Origin: Diphasiastrum complanatum
Lineage: Eukaryota; Streptophyta; Lycopodiopsida; Lycopodiales; Lycopodiaceae
Length of the DNA: 64,000 bases
Reading direction: 5' to 3'
Assembly (NCBI GenBank): GCA_029204225.1
Contig: CM055100.1
Location: 9,679,058-9,743,057, forward strand
Positions 1-11,887 of the stretch are shown in pieces. Position 1 is the stretch's first letter. The number at the start of each line of letters is the position of its first letter. The notes beneath the pieces are model-generated. The model had not been told where the DNA came from. It ran no database searches and was given only the letters and a program-made list of their open reading frames with translations. The position numbers and the translations under genes were made by a program.

Positions 1-640
1 CAACATTGAGCAGGTCTGAACTTGCTCTAGACTTGCAAAATAGGTGCCAAATCTAAGACAACCCTCAGTATATCGAAAGTAGCAGAGCTGCAACTTTTGG
101 GATACATTCTAACAGAAGCTGTGTTTGACAAGGTAAAAGGCCTTGAAGTGTCCTTAGGTTGCGCCTTTTTGAACATAGTCTTAAAGGCTGGGCCTTTCGA
201 ATGTATCCGCCAATTTGCACAGGCAGTACATGCCAGGTGCGCACCCAATGGTGTACCTTTAGTGAGAGATCGTTGTTGACACAAGGACAATCTCTCACTG
301 AAGGTGCATTATTGGACGTTGGGTGCACCTTTAGTGAGAGATTGTCATTTACACAAGGACAATCTCTCACTAAAGGTGCATTGTTGGGTGCACACCTGGC
401 ATTTATTGCCTGTGCATTTTTCATCTTCAGGCACCAATGGTTATGGCCAGCTTACTGGTACTAACTCTTTCTATTGTCAATGGTGCATTCTGTCCACCAG
501 CTATGCTTTCTATTTGGTTATGAGCATGTCGACAAGCTGGAGTGATACAAATTTACATCTTGTTTATCATAGCCTCCTCCCTATGTCAATCAAGATTCTC
601 TTTTTGTTGTTTCCATGTACTATTTGAGATTTCCAATTGT
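1..640. other. Non-coding stretch with hairpin-forming repeats
   Basis: I see no convincing gene here. Short open frames exist on both strands, but they simply cross an inverted-repeat cluster (listed separately) and show no recognisable domain. The sequence after about position 430 is unique-looking AT-rich DNA. Confidence 0.5.
250..380. repeat. Two consecutive inverted repeats (hairpins)
   Basis: A perfect 23-bp inverted repeat has arms at 324-346 and 358-380 with an 11-nt loop. The arm contains CACCTTTAGTGAGAGATTG. Immediately before it, a second near-perfect copy of the same hairpin has arms at about 250-273 and 286-307. Both stems use the same sequence, so the block is an inverted unit repeated in tandem. 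It could be the end of a foldback or MITE-type element; no flanking duplication was found. Confidence 0.75.
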
Positions 641-649
641 GAGTGTTTC

Positions 650-1450
650 AAACAAATTTGTATGTGAAATGTGGCGAACGTAAAGTTCTGTGTTTTATAT
701 ATTTACATATATGATTTGAGATTTTGAATTGCCTGTGTGTGTTATATATATATGTGTGTGTTTGTGTTTGTTTCACAATTGCACGCCCACATCTGGAATT
801 GAAATTTGGAGAGTGATCCGAATCATGACCCCCGATTCGTTGGGGGCACAATTTGTGATTCGTTTGGTTTTGTTTTTTGAATTTTTTATTTTTTGGAAAA
901 AGTTGTATACAATATGGTGTTAGCAAAGAAATATAAAAAGAAAGAAATAAAACACCGTGACATGTGTATTGTAAGTTTACGTGTGAGTAATTGTTAATAA
1001 ACTTCTACCATGGGATGTGTGTTATAAGACTATGAGTTGAAGCTTAATAAGGTAAACTTCTAAAACTAAGCTTAGAAATAAAAGATTTCAAGTTTAAGTT
1101 TTAAGTTTAGGAACTCAAGTTTCTAAGTTAGAAGTTGTGAGACTTAGAATAGCAAGTAAGAAGAATAATCCCATAAGTTACGGGAAAACTTATGGAAGGT
1201 CTTTTTGCTATAAGAAGAGAGTCATTTTCTTTGTAAACAACACATTGAGATTATGCTAATTGCAATATTGTGATTTGATCTCTCTATTTCCGTGTGTTTC
1301 CTTTGGAAGGTGAATACCTTGAGGGAAGGTGCTCGGGCCTCCTCTTGCCTCTTTTTCATAAAAAATTTTGTGTGGCATATTTATGTTTAATTTATGCTTA
1401 TGTAACCGCAATTGTTATCATTATCATTTTTCTTTGCGTGTTAGATAGAT
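650..1450. other. AT-rich non-coding sequence, possibly old LTR
   Basis: No coding region is supported. The part from about 1180 to 1450 has the look of a plant LTR and leader: a CTATAAGAAG TATA-like site near 1209, followed by a run resembling transcribed LTR sequence. No matching second LTR, primer site or polypurine tract was found, so this is only a suggestion. Confidence 0.25.
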
Positions 1451-1454
1451 TTAG

Positions 1455-1596
1455 ATTAGCGGGTATGCTAGTTGGGCAAGCTAAAGCAAGCCCTAGATTA
1501 AGCTTAGTTAAATTAGATTGTTAATATTAGTTTTATGAGCATCAGTTGGGAAAGCTTTGATGCTTTCTCCTTCTCATTATTGTTTTAAATTTTATG
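1455..1596 (+). repeat. 142-bp dispersed repeat, copy 1
   Basis: This segment starts GATTAGCGGG and ends near ATTATTGTTTTAA. It recurs in the opposite orientation at 8615-8757, diverged by scattered substitutions. It carries no ORF and lacks obvious Pol III A/B boxes, so SINE status is unproven. Its partner copy is flanked by a possible short target duplication. The following 1597-1955 has no recognisable gene. Confidence 0.7.
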
Positions 1597-1954
1597 TAGA
1601 TCATAAAAAGTGGATGGACTGCTCTACCACTTGCTACAATCCGAACCATGGATAGATCTAGCCATCGCACAAATAGTATTTATGTCCAACATTGGCGTCG
1701 TCGTCGCTTTTTAAGTTTTCTTACATTTTTTTTTTTTTTATGTTGCTACGTGCTCGTGTGCGTGTTTGCATGTTATCATTTTTACACTGTTGTCTTTTCT
1801 CCAAGTCCTAACAGAGCTGCTGAGCAACCTATCAAGTCGGGGGGGCTTCTTGTGCTGCGTTACACATTCCCTTATACTCTGCTTCTGTTGTAGATAAAGC
1901 AACTGTACTTTGCTTTTTACTAGACCAAGAAAAGCAACTGCCACAAAGCTGGAA

Positions 1955-4640
1955 TACATCCCTACTAATTGATTATACAGCATAACATCAAATGGTTGTG
2001 ATTTGTCAAGCTTAGAAAGTTTTTTACCTGGTTCAATAGGAGTGTTCACTGGCTTGCAATCTTGCAACCTAAACCTGTGCAGCAACTCTTTGACGTACTT
2101 CACCTGTGTTAGACTTACTTCATGTCTTTTTTGCCACACCTCCACTCCAAGACAATAATGCATTAAGCTGAGATCTGTTATCTCGAATTGTTCCATGAGG
2201 TCTTTCTTAATCATGTTTATCATCTCTTGATTATTTCCCGTGATAATCAAGTCATCAACATAAAGAGCAATCAAAGCAACCATACCATCAAAGCATATTA
2301 AGACATAAAGATTCGGATCAGAATGTGTTCTCACCATCTCCTTAGAACGAAAGTAGGCATCAATCCTGCTATACCACGCATGTGGTGCCTATTTAAGACC
2401 ATGAAGTGTTTTCTTCAAGTGACATACTTTATTCTCTTGTCCTTTTGCTACAAAGCCTTCAGGTTGATCCATGAATACCTCTTCTTCTAACTCACCATTT
2501 AGAAAAACAGATTTTACATCCATCCATCTGATGCAAAGGCCAACCAAAATGTGAAGCTAAAGCAACAAGTAGACGTAGAGTATTCCACTTACATATTGGC
2601 GCAAAGGTCTCCTCATAGTCAATCCCTTTACTTTGTGCATACCCTTTGATCACCAATCTTGCTTTGTGCTTTGCTATACTTCCATCTGCATGGTATTTAG
2701 TCTCGTATACCCATTTACAACCAATGGATTTCTTGCCAACTGGTGGTTCCACTAAGTCCCATGTGCTATGCTTAGGTGTATCCTCGTGTCCATCACTTGG
2801 AAAGTCAAACAATGGATCATCATAAGGAGGAATCCTCACTGTACCATCTTTTCCACTAGATGTGTCCGTCTTCTCAACATCCTCGTCTTCATACATCTTA
2901 GATTCATCAAAGATAACATCACAGCTGACATGTATTTTGTTCTCCACTGGATCAAAACATCTATAGCCCTTCTCACGATCATCATGTCCTAGAAATATAC
3001 ACTTGATAGCTTTCACATCAAGCTTACATCTTTCTTTCTTAGAAATGTGTTTGGCTTCTTCTTCGTGAATGCCTCCTCAGGTGTTATCTTTGATATGGCA
3101 ATGGTAGGACTTCTATTTTGAAGATAGACTGTCGTACTGCATGCTTCTGACCAAAAATCTTTTGATAGTTTCATCTCAACTAGTATAGATCTGGCACTTT
3201 CGACAATCGTACGATTCTTGCGCTCAACTACACCATTGAGTGCAGGAATTTGAGCTTGCGTAAATTGTCTTTTGATCCCACATTGATCACAAAGATCATT
3301 GAAGTCGTTAGACTTATACTCACTTCCACTATCTGATCTTAGAACTTTGATCTTCCTACTTGTCTGATTTTCGACCAATGCTTTGAAGCTCTTGAAAGTG
3401 GCAAACGCATCTGATTTCTTCTTCAAGAAGTAAATCCACATCTTACGTGACATAATACAAATGAAGGTCATGAAATAGAAGGCTTTACCTAAGGACATAG
3501 TCCTCATAGGCCCGCATAGATCTGTGTGGATCAAATCCAAGATGTTCTTTGCCCTTGCAACACCACATTTATTAAACTTCTCTCGATGCTGCTTCTCATA
3601 CACACATGACTCGCACATCGTCTTCAAATGATCTTCTATCATAGGTAATCCTCTCACCATTTCCAATTTCCTCATCAAGCTAAGACTTCCTAGGTTCAAA
3701 TGACCAAGCCTTTTATGCCACAATTCAGTTTGCGATGGAATGGACGAGATAAGTCCATGTTGCCTCTTGATTGTAGCATTCAACCTGTACAATTTAGTGT
3801 TGGGCTCCCTTGTACCATCCGCAATGACTTTGAACTTTTGGTTCACATCCTTCACAAAGCAACGATCATGGGCAAATTCTACTTTCAACTTTTGATCAGT
3901 AATGACACCAACAGAAAGTAGATTTTTTTTCAAACTTGGTACATAAAGTACATGCTTTTGTCATTAGGTAGTTGGATGAAAACGATGTCTATCCCCTTGA
4001 TCTTGCACACATCACCATTTGCTTGTGAAACAAACGTTCCATTATCCAACTCTCTCAAGCTACTGAACCAATCTTTGTTACCTGTCATGTGTCTTGTGGC
4101 TCCTGAGTCAATGTACCACACTTGATCATCTTGATTAGATGATAATGGTGATATGAAGATGCTAGAGTCTTCAATCTCACCTTTGTCGACAAGGTTACCT
4201 GCTTGTTTTTGTTTTTCCTTGCTTGATTTCACCAAGAATTTTCGACATTCGCTCTTCCAATGGCCCTTTTTGCAGCAATGGAAGCATTTGCCCTTCTTCT
4301 TGGTCTTGCTGGAAGATCCCTCATCCTCCCGAGTCTTAGTGCATTGCTGCTTAGACTTTTTCTTACCCTTGCTTTTGCCTTGTTTTTGGCGTGTCGCAAG
4401 TGCCTGATCATTAGTGTTTTGACGTCTAGCTTTCACCATTTCTCGCCGTTGCTCCTCTTGCATCAAGATTCATGTGAGCTCATCAAAGGTTGGCAATCTT
4501 TCTCTTGATATTATTCCGCTCACAAACATCTGATAAGGTTCTGCAATGCCACACAATGCATTGTGCACCAACTCCACATCACGTATGTGCTCACCAATAG
4601 AGTGCAGTTCATCCCTCATTGTCTTGATTTTGGTCATTTG
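1955..4640 (-). pseudogene. Truncated Ty1/copia polyprotein remnant (gag to RT)
   Basis: Read on the minus strand, the copia domains follow in order. A gag tail has a CCHC zinc knuckle (CFHCCKKGH..C, about 4250-4300). The protease has WYIDSGATRHMTG (about 4085-4123). The GAG-pre-integrase domain has ELWHKRLGHLN, and the integrase core has HTDLCGPM and NGVVERKNRT. The reverse transcriptase has KARLVIKGYAQ and YVDDLIITGN (about 2230-2260). Frame breaks occur near 3930, 3010 and 2390-2490. Homology stops at about 1955 inside RT, and at about 4640 inside gag. No LTR, primer site or RNase H remains, so it is a dead fragment cut at both ends. Family assignment is secure; exact ends are by eye. Confidence 0.88.
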
Positions 4641-5038
4641 ATGATATTACAGTATGTACATATGACGACCAAAATTTTTTGATATGAAATTTTTGAAACA
4701 TTTAAAAGTATGAAATTGATAGGAATGCAGGTTATCTATATCAAATTCACAGAAAATGTCATAAGGGAAATACCCTTTGCATTTAGCACTTGGTAGGTAT
4801 GACTAGCCAAAGGTAATATCATAAAAGATATCGTCTACAGTACCAGAAAGTTTGCATAAAACGTGAGAATAAAATTTTTTCACATGGATAACTTCAAAAA
4901 CTCTATTCCGGTAAGTGCCAAAAGAATCTCCCTGTGTCGCAACTAGTGGAAAACTGAAGACGTCTCGTCGCTGAAGTACTGATTGCTCTTCTAACTATCT
5001 CATCTTCATCTTGCACATCGATCAAGATCTATAAAAGT
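4641..5038. other. Unassigned AT-rich spacer
   Basis: Between the copia fragment and the next coding-like segment I see no domain, repeat or LTR terminus. Confidence 0.4.
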
Positions 5039-6420
5039 TTAATTTTTTGACTGGTAGATCATTCTTGGTGCTGCTCCTTTGCCCTTCCTTTCCTCTGAAA
5101 TTTGAAAATCATTTTTTCTTTCTTGCTCTCGAACCAGAGATAACTGAGTTTGGATTGTTAAGATTGAACGAGCCAAATCTTTGTTCGAGTTTTGGAAATA
5201 TTTATCTTGGAGGGTGAAAAAGCTAGGTCGTTTTGGAAGGCGCTCAATTTCTCGGATATTTTCAACATCTCCTAGGGGTGCAAGGAATTTGGCAGAGGAG
5301 TCTTTGGCAAGTTCAATGGAAGCATCGATCATGTATTGGCGAATAAAGAGGAAAGTCAGGTGTGATTTCAGTACATCCCTAGCAGGTTTATGAAGCCACA
5401 TAAAAAAAGCGTTCATCTGATTTTGAAGGGAAGCACCAAGAAAAAACTTAAAAAGGGTATTTTCCAGTTCCAAATTCTGGCTTGGTGTAAATTCATTTTG
5501 TTAAAGCCGGTTTCAAAATGGCCTTTGGTTCGAGCCTAGGTTTGCTCAGAGGGACACCAAGAAAGTTCAAATTTGTTTATACGAATAATGATGTCGAAGG
5601 CTACAGGGGTCTCAAGAGAAGGGTTTTTATGCAGGGCGGCTAACTTGCATACTTCCTTCTCTTTTTCTATCAGATGAGTCATCATAATCCAAAGATCGAT
5701 AGGGATGGGTGCAAGGAAATTGACAGATGGCAGACTCCAAAATTTATAAGAAGTAAGAGGAGATTTGTATTTGATAATTTTGCTGTGGGGACAAAAGGAA
5801 CTTGACAGCTTTTAGATTGGCAAAAATCATAAGAAGAAAATCACCAATGTCGCAGATGTCTTGGGAAAAGATTTCCAATTGGGAGGCACTATCCTCGTCA
5901 AGATCATCAGTAAAGGAGGATGTAGTAAAAGAGGTACATTGGATACATAAGGGGAAATAACATCAGGGGTGATATCATTTTCATTTTCCAGGGACATGAA
6001 CACTTTTCTAATGTGTAAATTGCAGAATTTTTTTTCTTCTTCAAATCTTTCGACGAAATCATTGAGACGACTATAAAGATTTTCCACTAGACACAGAGTA
6101 TCTTTCTTCTTAACAAACTCAAGATAAATCTTAACCCAGTCAATAGTCTCAAGTAAATCAATAAGACAAAGAATCTTATCCTCAGGTATGGCAAAAGAAC
6201 AAGTGGCCCTATTAGTATCAATGATAAAATTATGCATTCCAACGGCCTTTTTCATACAACAAATCAAAGTCTGAACAAAATGGTTAGGCGGAGAAAGGGC
6301 TCCCCATAACACAAAGTAGTAGCATCCTGAACTAAATCATGCAAACAGACGTTTGTTAACTTATGAATTGGATAAAAGGTAAGAGCTTCAGTACTATCCC
6401 AACCAAGGAATAGTCGGATT
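5039..6420 (-). pseudogene. Decayed unidentified protein-coding segment
   Basis: On the minus strand two longer open frames (6312-5827 and 5473-5039) are bridged by readable but frame-broken sequence. Together they make a protein-like stretch of roughly 450 residues starting near 6420. Its end is lysine/glutamate-rich (EERKGKGAAPRM). Features include a charged, probably helical region around ENLYSRLNDFVERFEEEKKF. I do not recognise the family. It has no zinc knuckle, protease DSG/DTG, or RT motif. The surroundings suggest a gag-like or virus-like retroelement protein, but that is inference. A frameshift near 5470 and internal stops near 5530-5740 show it is not a working gene. Confidence 0.35.
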
Positions 6421-8614
6421 TACACCACCAGGATGCATAGAGAGAGATACAAGAGTGCACTTAGTTCTTCTTGACAAAGCAAGATTGAAGCTCTTTGAAG
6501 CCTTTATTCATAATCCAACAAGATAAAATATAGCTGAAAGGTAAAATAAAGTACTAGAAAGCACCATAAAGCATAACCACTTTCAAGACGTCCTGTTACC
6601 ATCCCACAAAACAAAACTGCTCAAGGTAGTTCAGTGAGGAAGACAGGTGTCATAGCTGAACGACAATTGTTATTCATGTCCAAAAGAAGTTATACTACTT
6701 AACAGCTTTGAATAGCATTTTAAAACATAGTCCAGTCTTCCCAAACACACGTTATATCGTCGTATCAGGACGAGTGCCATACTGATCAGCTTATGGGCAA
6801 TTGGTCCATAATAGTTCGTTTTTTGCATAGAAGAGTATGAAAAGTTTTAACCATCAGAGTTATATTTAGCCAAAAGTCCTGGTGTGGACACGTGCTGGTA
6901 TCAGAACAAATCCATGCTATACTAACCCAAGTGACCCTTACAGAGTAAGGTATGTCACACACTACTGTCCATACGCCTGAGCATATACATGCTTTCCAGT
7001 TGTATCTTACCAAAGGTCTAAAGTGACACTTGACGAAGTAGGGTAAAGCAGTACCATGATTGTTACATAGAAATCACATAACAACTATCGTATGTGGACA
7101 CTATATTGGATAGACAGATTGGGTTATTTAGTAAGTGATTTCCAATGTCTTTACTAGGTATTAGGGCAAATCTGTGCCCTTCTAACCCTTTCATAAGGAC
7201 AATGTGTCTTACGCATCTCCATGTTGTCTAAGGTCGTCTCATTGGAGCCCTTATCGTGAAGTTTACTGACCAAAGTTTTTTCTGAAAGTTAATTAGGAAT
7301 AATGTTTATAACTACCGTCGTTACTCTTTCTAATGGAAAGAAAGAAGCATAATGAAGCATCGTGTCAGGGTTTCTTTTGGCCAAAACTTAACTGGTATGT
7401 GTGTTGTAGCATTCGTATCTAAATTAGTGATGAAAAACTCATACCTGAATGTTTGCAGATGAAGTTTCTTGAGATGCTGCCATAGTTTGTGAAAATACTA
7501 TCTTTACACCATGTTGACAACAAATGTGATTATTTAGCAACGTTTTCAGAGTTGAAAGGCGTGTAAGTGGAATGTATTTTCTGTTTTGTAGAATATCAGT
7601 AGAAATGCTAGCATACCTTTGTTTCGAATATGATAACGCTTGGTTCGAGTAAGAACCGGAGTGTAGTAAAAAACCTCGTAATGACAAATTTTGCTATACT
7701 GTCACATGCACCAATAGTCATTCAGTTTACTAGAATAAGAATTGCAAAACGTAATGAAACGTTATTGTAAAAGTATCAATATTTTGTGAGAACAGAGAAC
7801 TGCATTATTTCAATAAAGTAAGCCAACAGAGCTTCTTCTATCCATCCCTAGATATTAGAAGAGAGAGTTAAGAAACCATTAAGAATAAGTTTGTGACCTG
7901 TCCATCGCTGGACTATAAGCTACGAATTCACATAATCGGTATACTCTAATGCAAAGAGTTTCCATATGTTTTTCTCATAGTTGAATTTGGAGATCTATAG
8001 AGATAGATACGTGCATTCAAATTTACCTTTTAAATGTTGATGAAAATCACCAAAACTGAAAATATAATATATAAGTGTATAACATCATAATTTTAACAAT
8101 ATGTTTTTGGTTTGTCTACTTTAAAAAGTGTTATATGACCATAGAAACATGTCTCTCAATTCTTTTTTCAATTTGGAGTTATGTAGAGATATATATGTGC
8201 ATCTAAAGTTACCCATGTCAAGTGCTGAAAAGTATTGAAAATTATTGCAAGGTGCTAGAAAGTTTTAGCTCTTTTGGAGGTCTTTTTTACAACCCTTTCT
8301 TTGGGTGTCTACTTTAAAAACTCCTTTATGACCATAGAAATATGTCTAAAAAAAAAATTAAATTTGGAGTCCTATAGATATACATACGTGCACCTAAAGT
8401 TACCCATGTGAAGTGCTGAAGAGTGTTCAAAATTGAAGTTTTCTGGGGGCGAATTGCCATCAATTGAGAGAAAAAATTTAAGTCTTCCAATAATACAATG
8501 AAGAGTCAAGTCTAGTTCCACATAGATTGAAATTTCAATCATTTGATGACATGTTATGTCTCGTCAAGTGACCAAGGATTTTATGTGCACGCACAAAAAA
8601 ATGTGCTGAAAACA
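6421..8614. other. Long non-coding stretch with a diverged tandem repeat
   Basis: No gene is supported. From about 7980 to 8440 a unit recurs three times at roughly 170-200-bp spacing. Each copy carries a version of TTTGGAGNNNTATAGAGATA, then ATACGTGCA and AAAGTTACCCATGT. The copies lie near 7985, 8170 and 8365. The rest (6421-7980) shows no structure I can name. Confidence 0.45.
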
Positions 8615-8757
8615 ACTCTAGTGTTAAAACAATAATGAGAAGGAGAGAGCATCAAGGCTTTCCCAACTGATGCTCGTAAAACTAATATTAACAACCTAAT
8701 TTAACTAAGCTTAATCTAGGGCTTGCTAAGGCTTGCCCAACTAGCAAACCCGCTAAT
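8615..8757 (-). repeat. 142-bp dispersed repeat, copy 2 (inverted)
   Basis: This is the reverse complement of 1455-1596. CTCTAG occurs on both sides (in AACTCTAGTG to the left and ATCCTCTAGC to the right), consistent with a 6-bp target-site duplication and insertion as a unit. It interrupts the end of the gag-like frame that follows at higher coordinates. Confidence 0.7.
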
Positions 8758-9324
8758 CCTCTAGCTCTTTGAGAACTACAGCCGTTCGTTGTCCCATATG
8801 TTTGTGGACCACCATATGTAATAGATACCCACACTTGGTGGTGGGTTTTCTGGATTTCAAGGCCAGACATAACTTCTCATGGATTTTCTCGGCCCACTTA
8901 TAAGTCTGAGCGGGATTTTCCAACATTATAGTTAAGGAAAAAAGATAATTGGCTGGAATGCGATCCACTCGGGCAATATGTACTTCAACTATTGCATTGA
9001 TAATTTTTGCGGCTACTCGGAGTTTAGGGTCCTGGATGAGCTTTATGGCAATGTTGTCGTTTGTCTGCGCAATGGTCTTGCCATCATCCATCAGGAACTT
9101 CTTGAAGTAATTTGGATCATAGTTGTGCCTTTGCCATGATTCGCCTCCCCAGTGTTAGGGAAGCCAATGCCCTGTAGATGGTCTAGAGAGACGTCGATGA
9201 CGATATAGCTGCCATCTTTTGAGGTTACCCGAAAAGAGTGGAATTTCTCAAAATATGCCATGCACACCAAGCTCTCATTCTGCTGATCAGTTAAATATGT
9301 AAGATCGAAGCTTGAAGAAACCAA
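8758..9324 (-). pseudogene. Gag-like remnant of an unidentified retroelement
   Basis: Two minus-strand frames (9324-9091 and 9091-8758) join across a single frameshift at about 9091 to give roughly 185 residues. The text is protein-like (FKKFLMDDGKTIAQTNDN, then VEVHIARVDRIPANYLF) and charged throughout. I know no catalytic or zinc-binding motif in it. It ends against the inverted 142-bp repeat. A retroelement gag or linker is the best guess; I cannot name a family. Confidence 0.3.
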
Positions 9325-9589
9325 ATGTTTCTATCTTTCAAAGCTTTAGCATTTTTCCTTCGTTTTTCCTTTGCTATTTTTCGCGACTGTGCATTTTGAA
9401 CTAGTTTCGCATAGTCTACATTTTTTAACTGTTTTGTCACACAGTTCGGTTTTTGAGTCATGAGGAAAATTCATCCCTAGGTCTAAAAGACTTAGAAAAA
9501 AATTCTGAAAACTTTTCTTGACACTGTCGCATTTTTCGTATTTTTGCAAAAAAGAAGACACTGTTCCTAAAATGCCTTGGAAAGGTTTA

Positions 9590-9990
9590 GACCCTTAGAA
9601 ATAAGGACACTCACCCTTAGGAATGCGATGTTTGCTTTAGAACTGGTTATTGACCTCAAGTCGACTTTTTTGCTTTTCAAAAAAAGCTACAACTACCCTT
9701 AAAAGAAGGACACCTACTCTTAAAGGTGGGGCACTAGCCTTAGAATTTGTTTTCTGCTCTTTAGTCGACTTTTTCGCTTTTCCAAAAAGCTAGAACTGCC
9801 TTTAGAAATGGTTCCTGCTCTTAAGTCGCGTTTTTCGCCTACCCTTAAAAAGGGACACTACCCTTAAAACTGGTTTCCGCCTTGTGTCGGCTTTTTCACC
9901 TTTCGAAAAAAAATGACACTGTCGTCAAATGTCCTAAAACCCTTTAGGCCTACTTGCGGCCTTTTCGCCTGTTTGCAAGAAAGGTGACAC
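9590..9990. repeat. Degenerate ~105-bp tandem array
   Basis: About 3.5 diverged units share the pattern CCCTTARAA, GGACACT, TGGTTNCTG, CTTNAGTCGACTTTTTCGC and AAAAAGCTANAACT. Unit starts are near 9590, 9695, 9798 and 9842. The array continues loosely to about 10,130 with related TTTTTCGCC and AAAGGTGACACTG words. No gene is present in 9325-10,300. Confidence 0.6.
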
Positions 9991-10302
9991 TGAAAAGCGA
10001 AGGTGCACTTGAAAACCAAAAGGCGTCTTTTTGGCATAAACCAAAGGTGCCCATGAAAAGGCAACACTACTCTTAAAGTCGCAAAGAGCAAAAAGCGAAG
10101 GCCTACAGCGAGAAGGCCAGAGCGCAACGGACAGAAGGCGGATGACTCACAGAGGACAACGATAGAAAACTGGAATCATTTTTGGTTAAGACTAATGCAT
10201 TTTTTTTTATTAGATCTTCTAACTTAATCAGTCCCTAGGATTGATCACATAAAAAGATCAACGAAGGATGCAGTAGAAGCAAAAGCAGAAGACACACACA
10301 GT

Positions 10303-10996
10303 CACGGTGGGCTTTCAACGGATACAACTTAACCTTTCTGGTTCAGATGTTGCATCGTGATACAACTTAACCTTTCTGGTTCAGAGGTTGCACCAAAATC
10401 ACGGAGCCTTTTGCCCCTTCCGTGAGCCGCGTTCTGACATCTCATCCCGGACGCCTAGCCGCCCACAAATCCAAGTGTTCCCCCTTGCCCGCAAAGGGGC
10501 TGGTACCAGGGGACATTAAACACTTAGACATTTATCACTTATATCCACTTTGAACAAATTCCCACTTCAACTTATGGGATTTCTTTGAGTGTGGGCTCTG
10601 GCTCCACTTTGCCATTCCAAACTCCCCCTCAAAGTGGGGCACAGGTCACGTTGCCTGCTCTGATACCATGTAGGAATTTGGTGGGCCTTCAACAGATACA
10701 ACTAAACCTTTCTGGTTTAGAGGTTGCACTGTGATGCAACTTAACCTTTCTGGTTCAGAAGTTGCACCAAAATCACGGAGCCTTTTGCCCCTTCCGTGAG
10801 CCAGTTCCGGGATTCCGTCCTCGAACGCATAGCCGCCCACGAATCCAAGTGCTCCCCCTTGCCCGCAAAGGGGCTGGTACTAGGGGACATTAAACACTTA
10901 GACATTTATCACTTATATCCACTTTGAACAAAGTTCCACTTCTACTTATGGGATTTTTTTAAGCGTGGGTTGTGGCTCCACTTTGCCATTCCAACA
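10303..10996 (-). mobile_element. TRIM-like miniature LTR retroelement
   Basis: Two direct copies of about 320-328 bp (10303-10622 and 10669-10996) flank only about 46 bp. Read on the minus strand, the spacer starts with the primer-binding site TGGTATCAGAGCAGGC (10653-10668), directly abutting the LTR end CCTACA. It finishes with the polypurine tract GAGGGGGAG just before the next LTR. The LTR starts TGTTGGAATGG. The left copy has lost about 10 bp at its outer end, so no target duplication can be read. Each LTR contains an internal short duplication (AACCTTTCTGGTT twice). With both priming signals and no coding capacity, this matches terminal-repeat retrotransposons in miniature, which need another element's enzymes. 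Confidence 0.82.
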
Positions 10997-11136
10997 AAGC
11001 CAAGGCTGGTGAGAATGTCCTTGGCCAAGGTGAGAGTTGTAGGATAATTCTTTATGCTGATCAAGAAAATATCACCCGTACAAGGTTTTGGGGCCTTACG
11101 ACGATGGAGCGAGAGTGAGGAGTCTCTGGAGGCCAT
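10997..11136 (-). pseudogene. N-terminal ORF fragment cut by the TRIM
   Basis: A minus-strand frame opens with MASRDSSLSLHRRKAP at 11136 and reads about 47 residues before running into the TRIM-like element. It may be the start of the same gag-like gene whose later part is at 8758-9324, since orientation and order agree. No conserved motif is visible, so the product stays unknown. Confidence 0.3.
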
Positions 11137-11139
11137 GAT

Positions 11140-11887
11140 AACAGTGTGAGTTTGTGCTGAAAAATATGGTGAGAGTTTTAGGAAGTTCTGAAATTTTTGA
11201 AAAATTTCAGCATAATTTCTTTAGTAGAAATCTTGAATGAAGTTGTGGGAGGAATGCTTGAGGTCTATATATAGACTTTTTTTGACAAGAAATTGAAAAT
11301 TCACCCAATACTCGTCGTCAGTGCCCACGATTTCTCAGTAAGGTTCGCGAAATCTGAGACAGAGTTCTGATGGTCCTACGAGTTATTTTTGTACAAAAAT
11401 GGGTTGAAATCTCTGATAGTACAAAAATGGAAGTGATTAGAATTCATGGATGTGACAAAGAAATTGTGCATCACGTTCTAAGTCTCAACAAATTGTCTGC
11501 AAATTTTGTTGGTGAGGATTTGAAGAGAAATAATTGTTTTTTTCTATTTTTGGAATGTCTGACTTAGTACTAGAATTCGCGAATGTGACAGATGAATCAT
11601 ACACAGTGAAATTGTTCTAGGTGAATTTTGTCTGGTATTATTTTTCATCAAAAATATAGAAAAAGAATAAAATCTTGTAGTTGCATAGAAAAAGATTGAT
11701 TGAATCACTAAGCTGATGATATCTTGATGTTCTAAACAAAGAAGCATACCAAAAGTTTCAAAATGGCAAGCAGGCACTAAGCAAAAAGTAAAAATAGAAA
11801 AACAATAAATAGGAAATGAAACAAATTAGTACATATCAAGAGAAAAATAGGGTTTGTAATATTTTCTAAGTCTATTTCCATTAAGCA
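11140..11887. other. Non-coding AT-rich stretch
   Basis: I see no domain-bearing frame on either strand, and no repeat pair or LTR terminus. Confidence 0.4.

Noticed and set aside
1294-1893. Small membrane-protein-like frames
   Set aside because: Thymine-rich non-coding DNA gives hydrophobic translations; no homologue or conserved motif is apparent.
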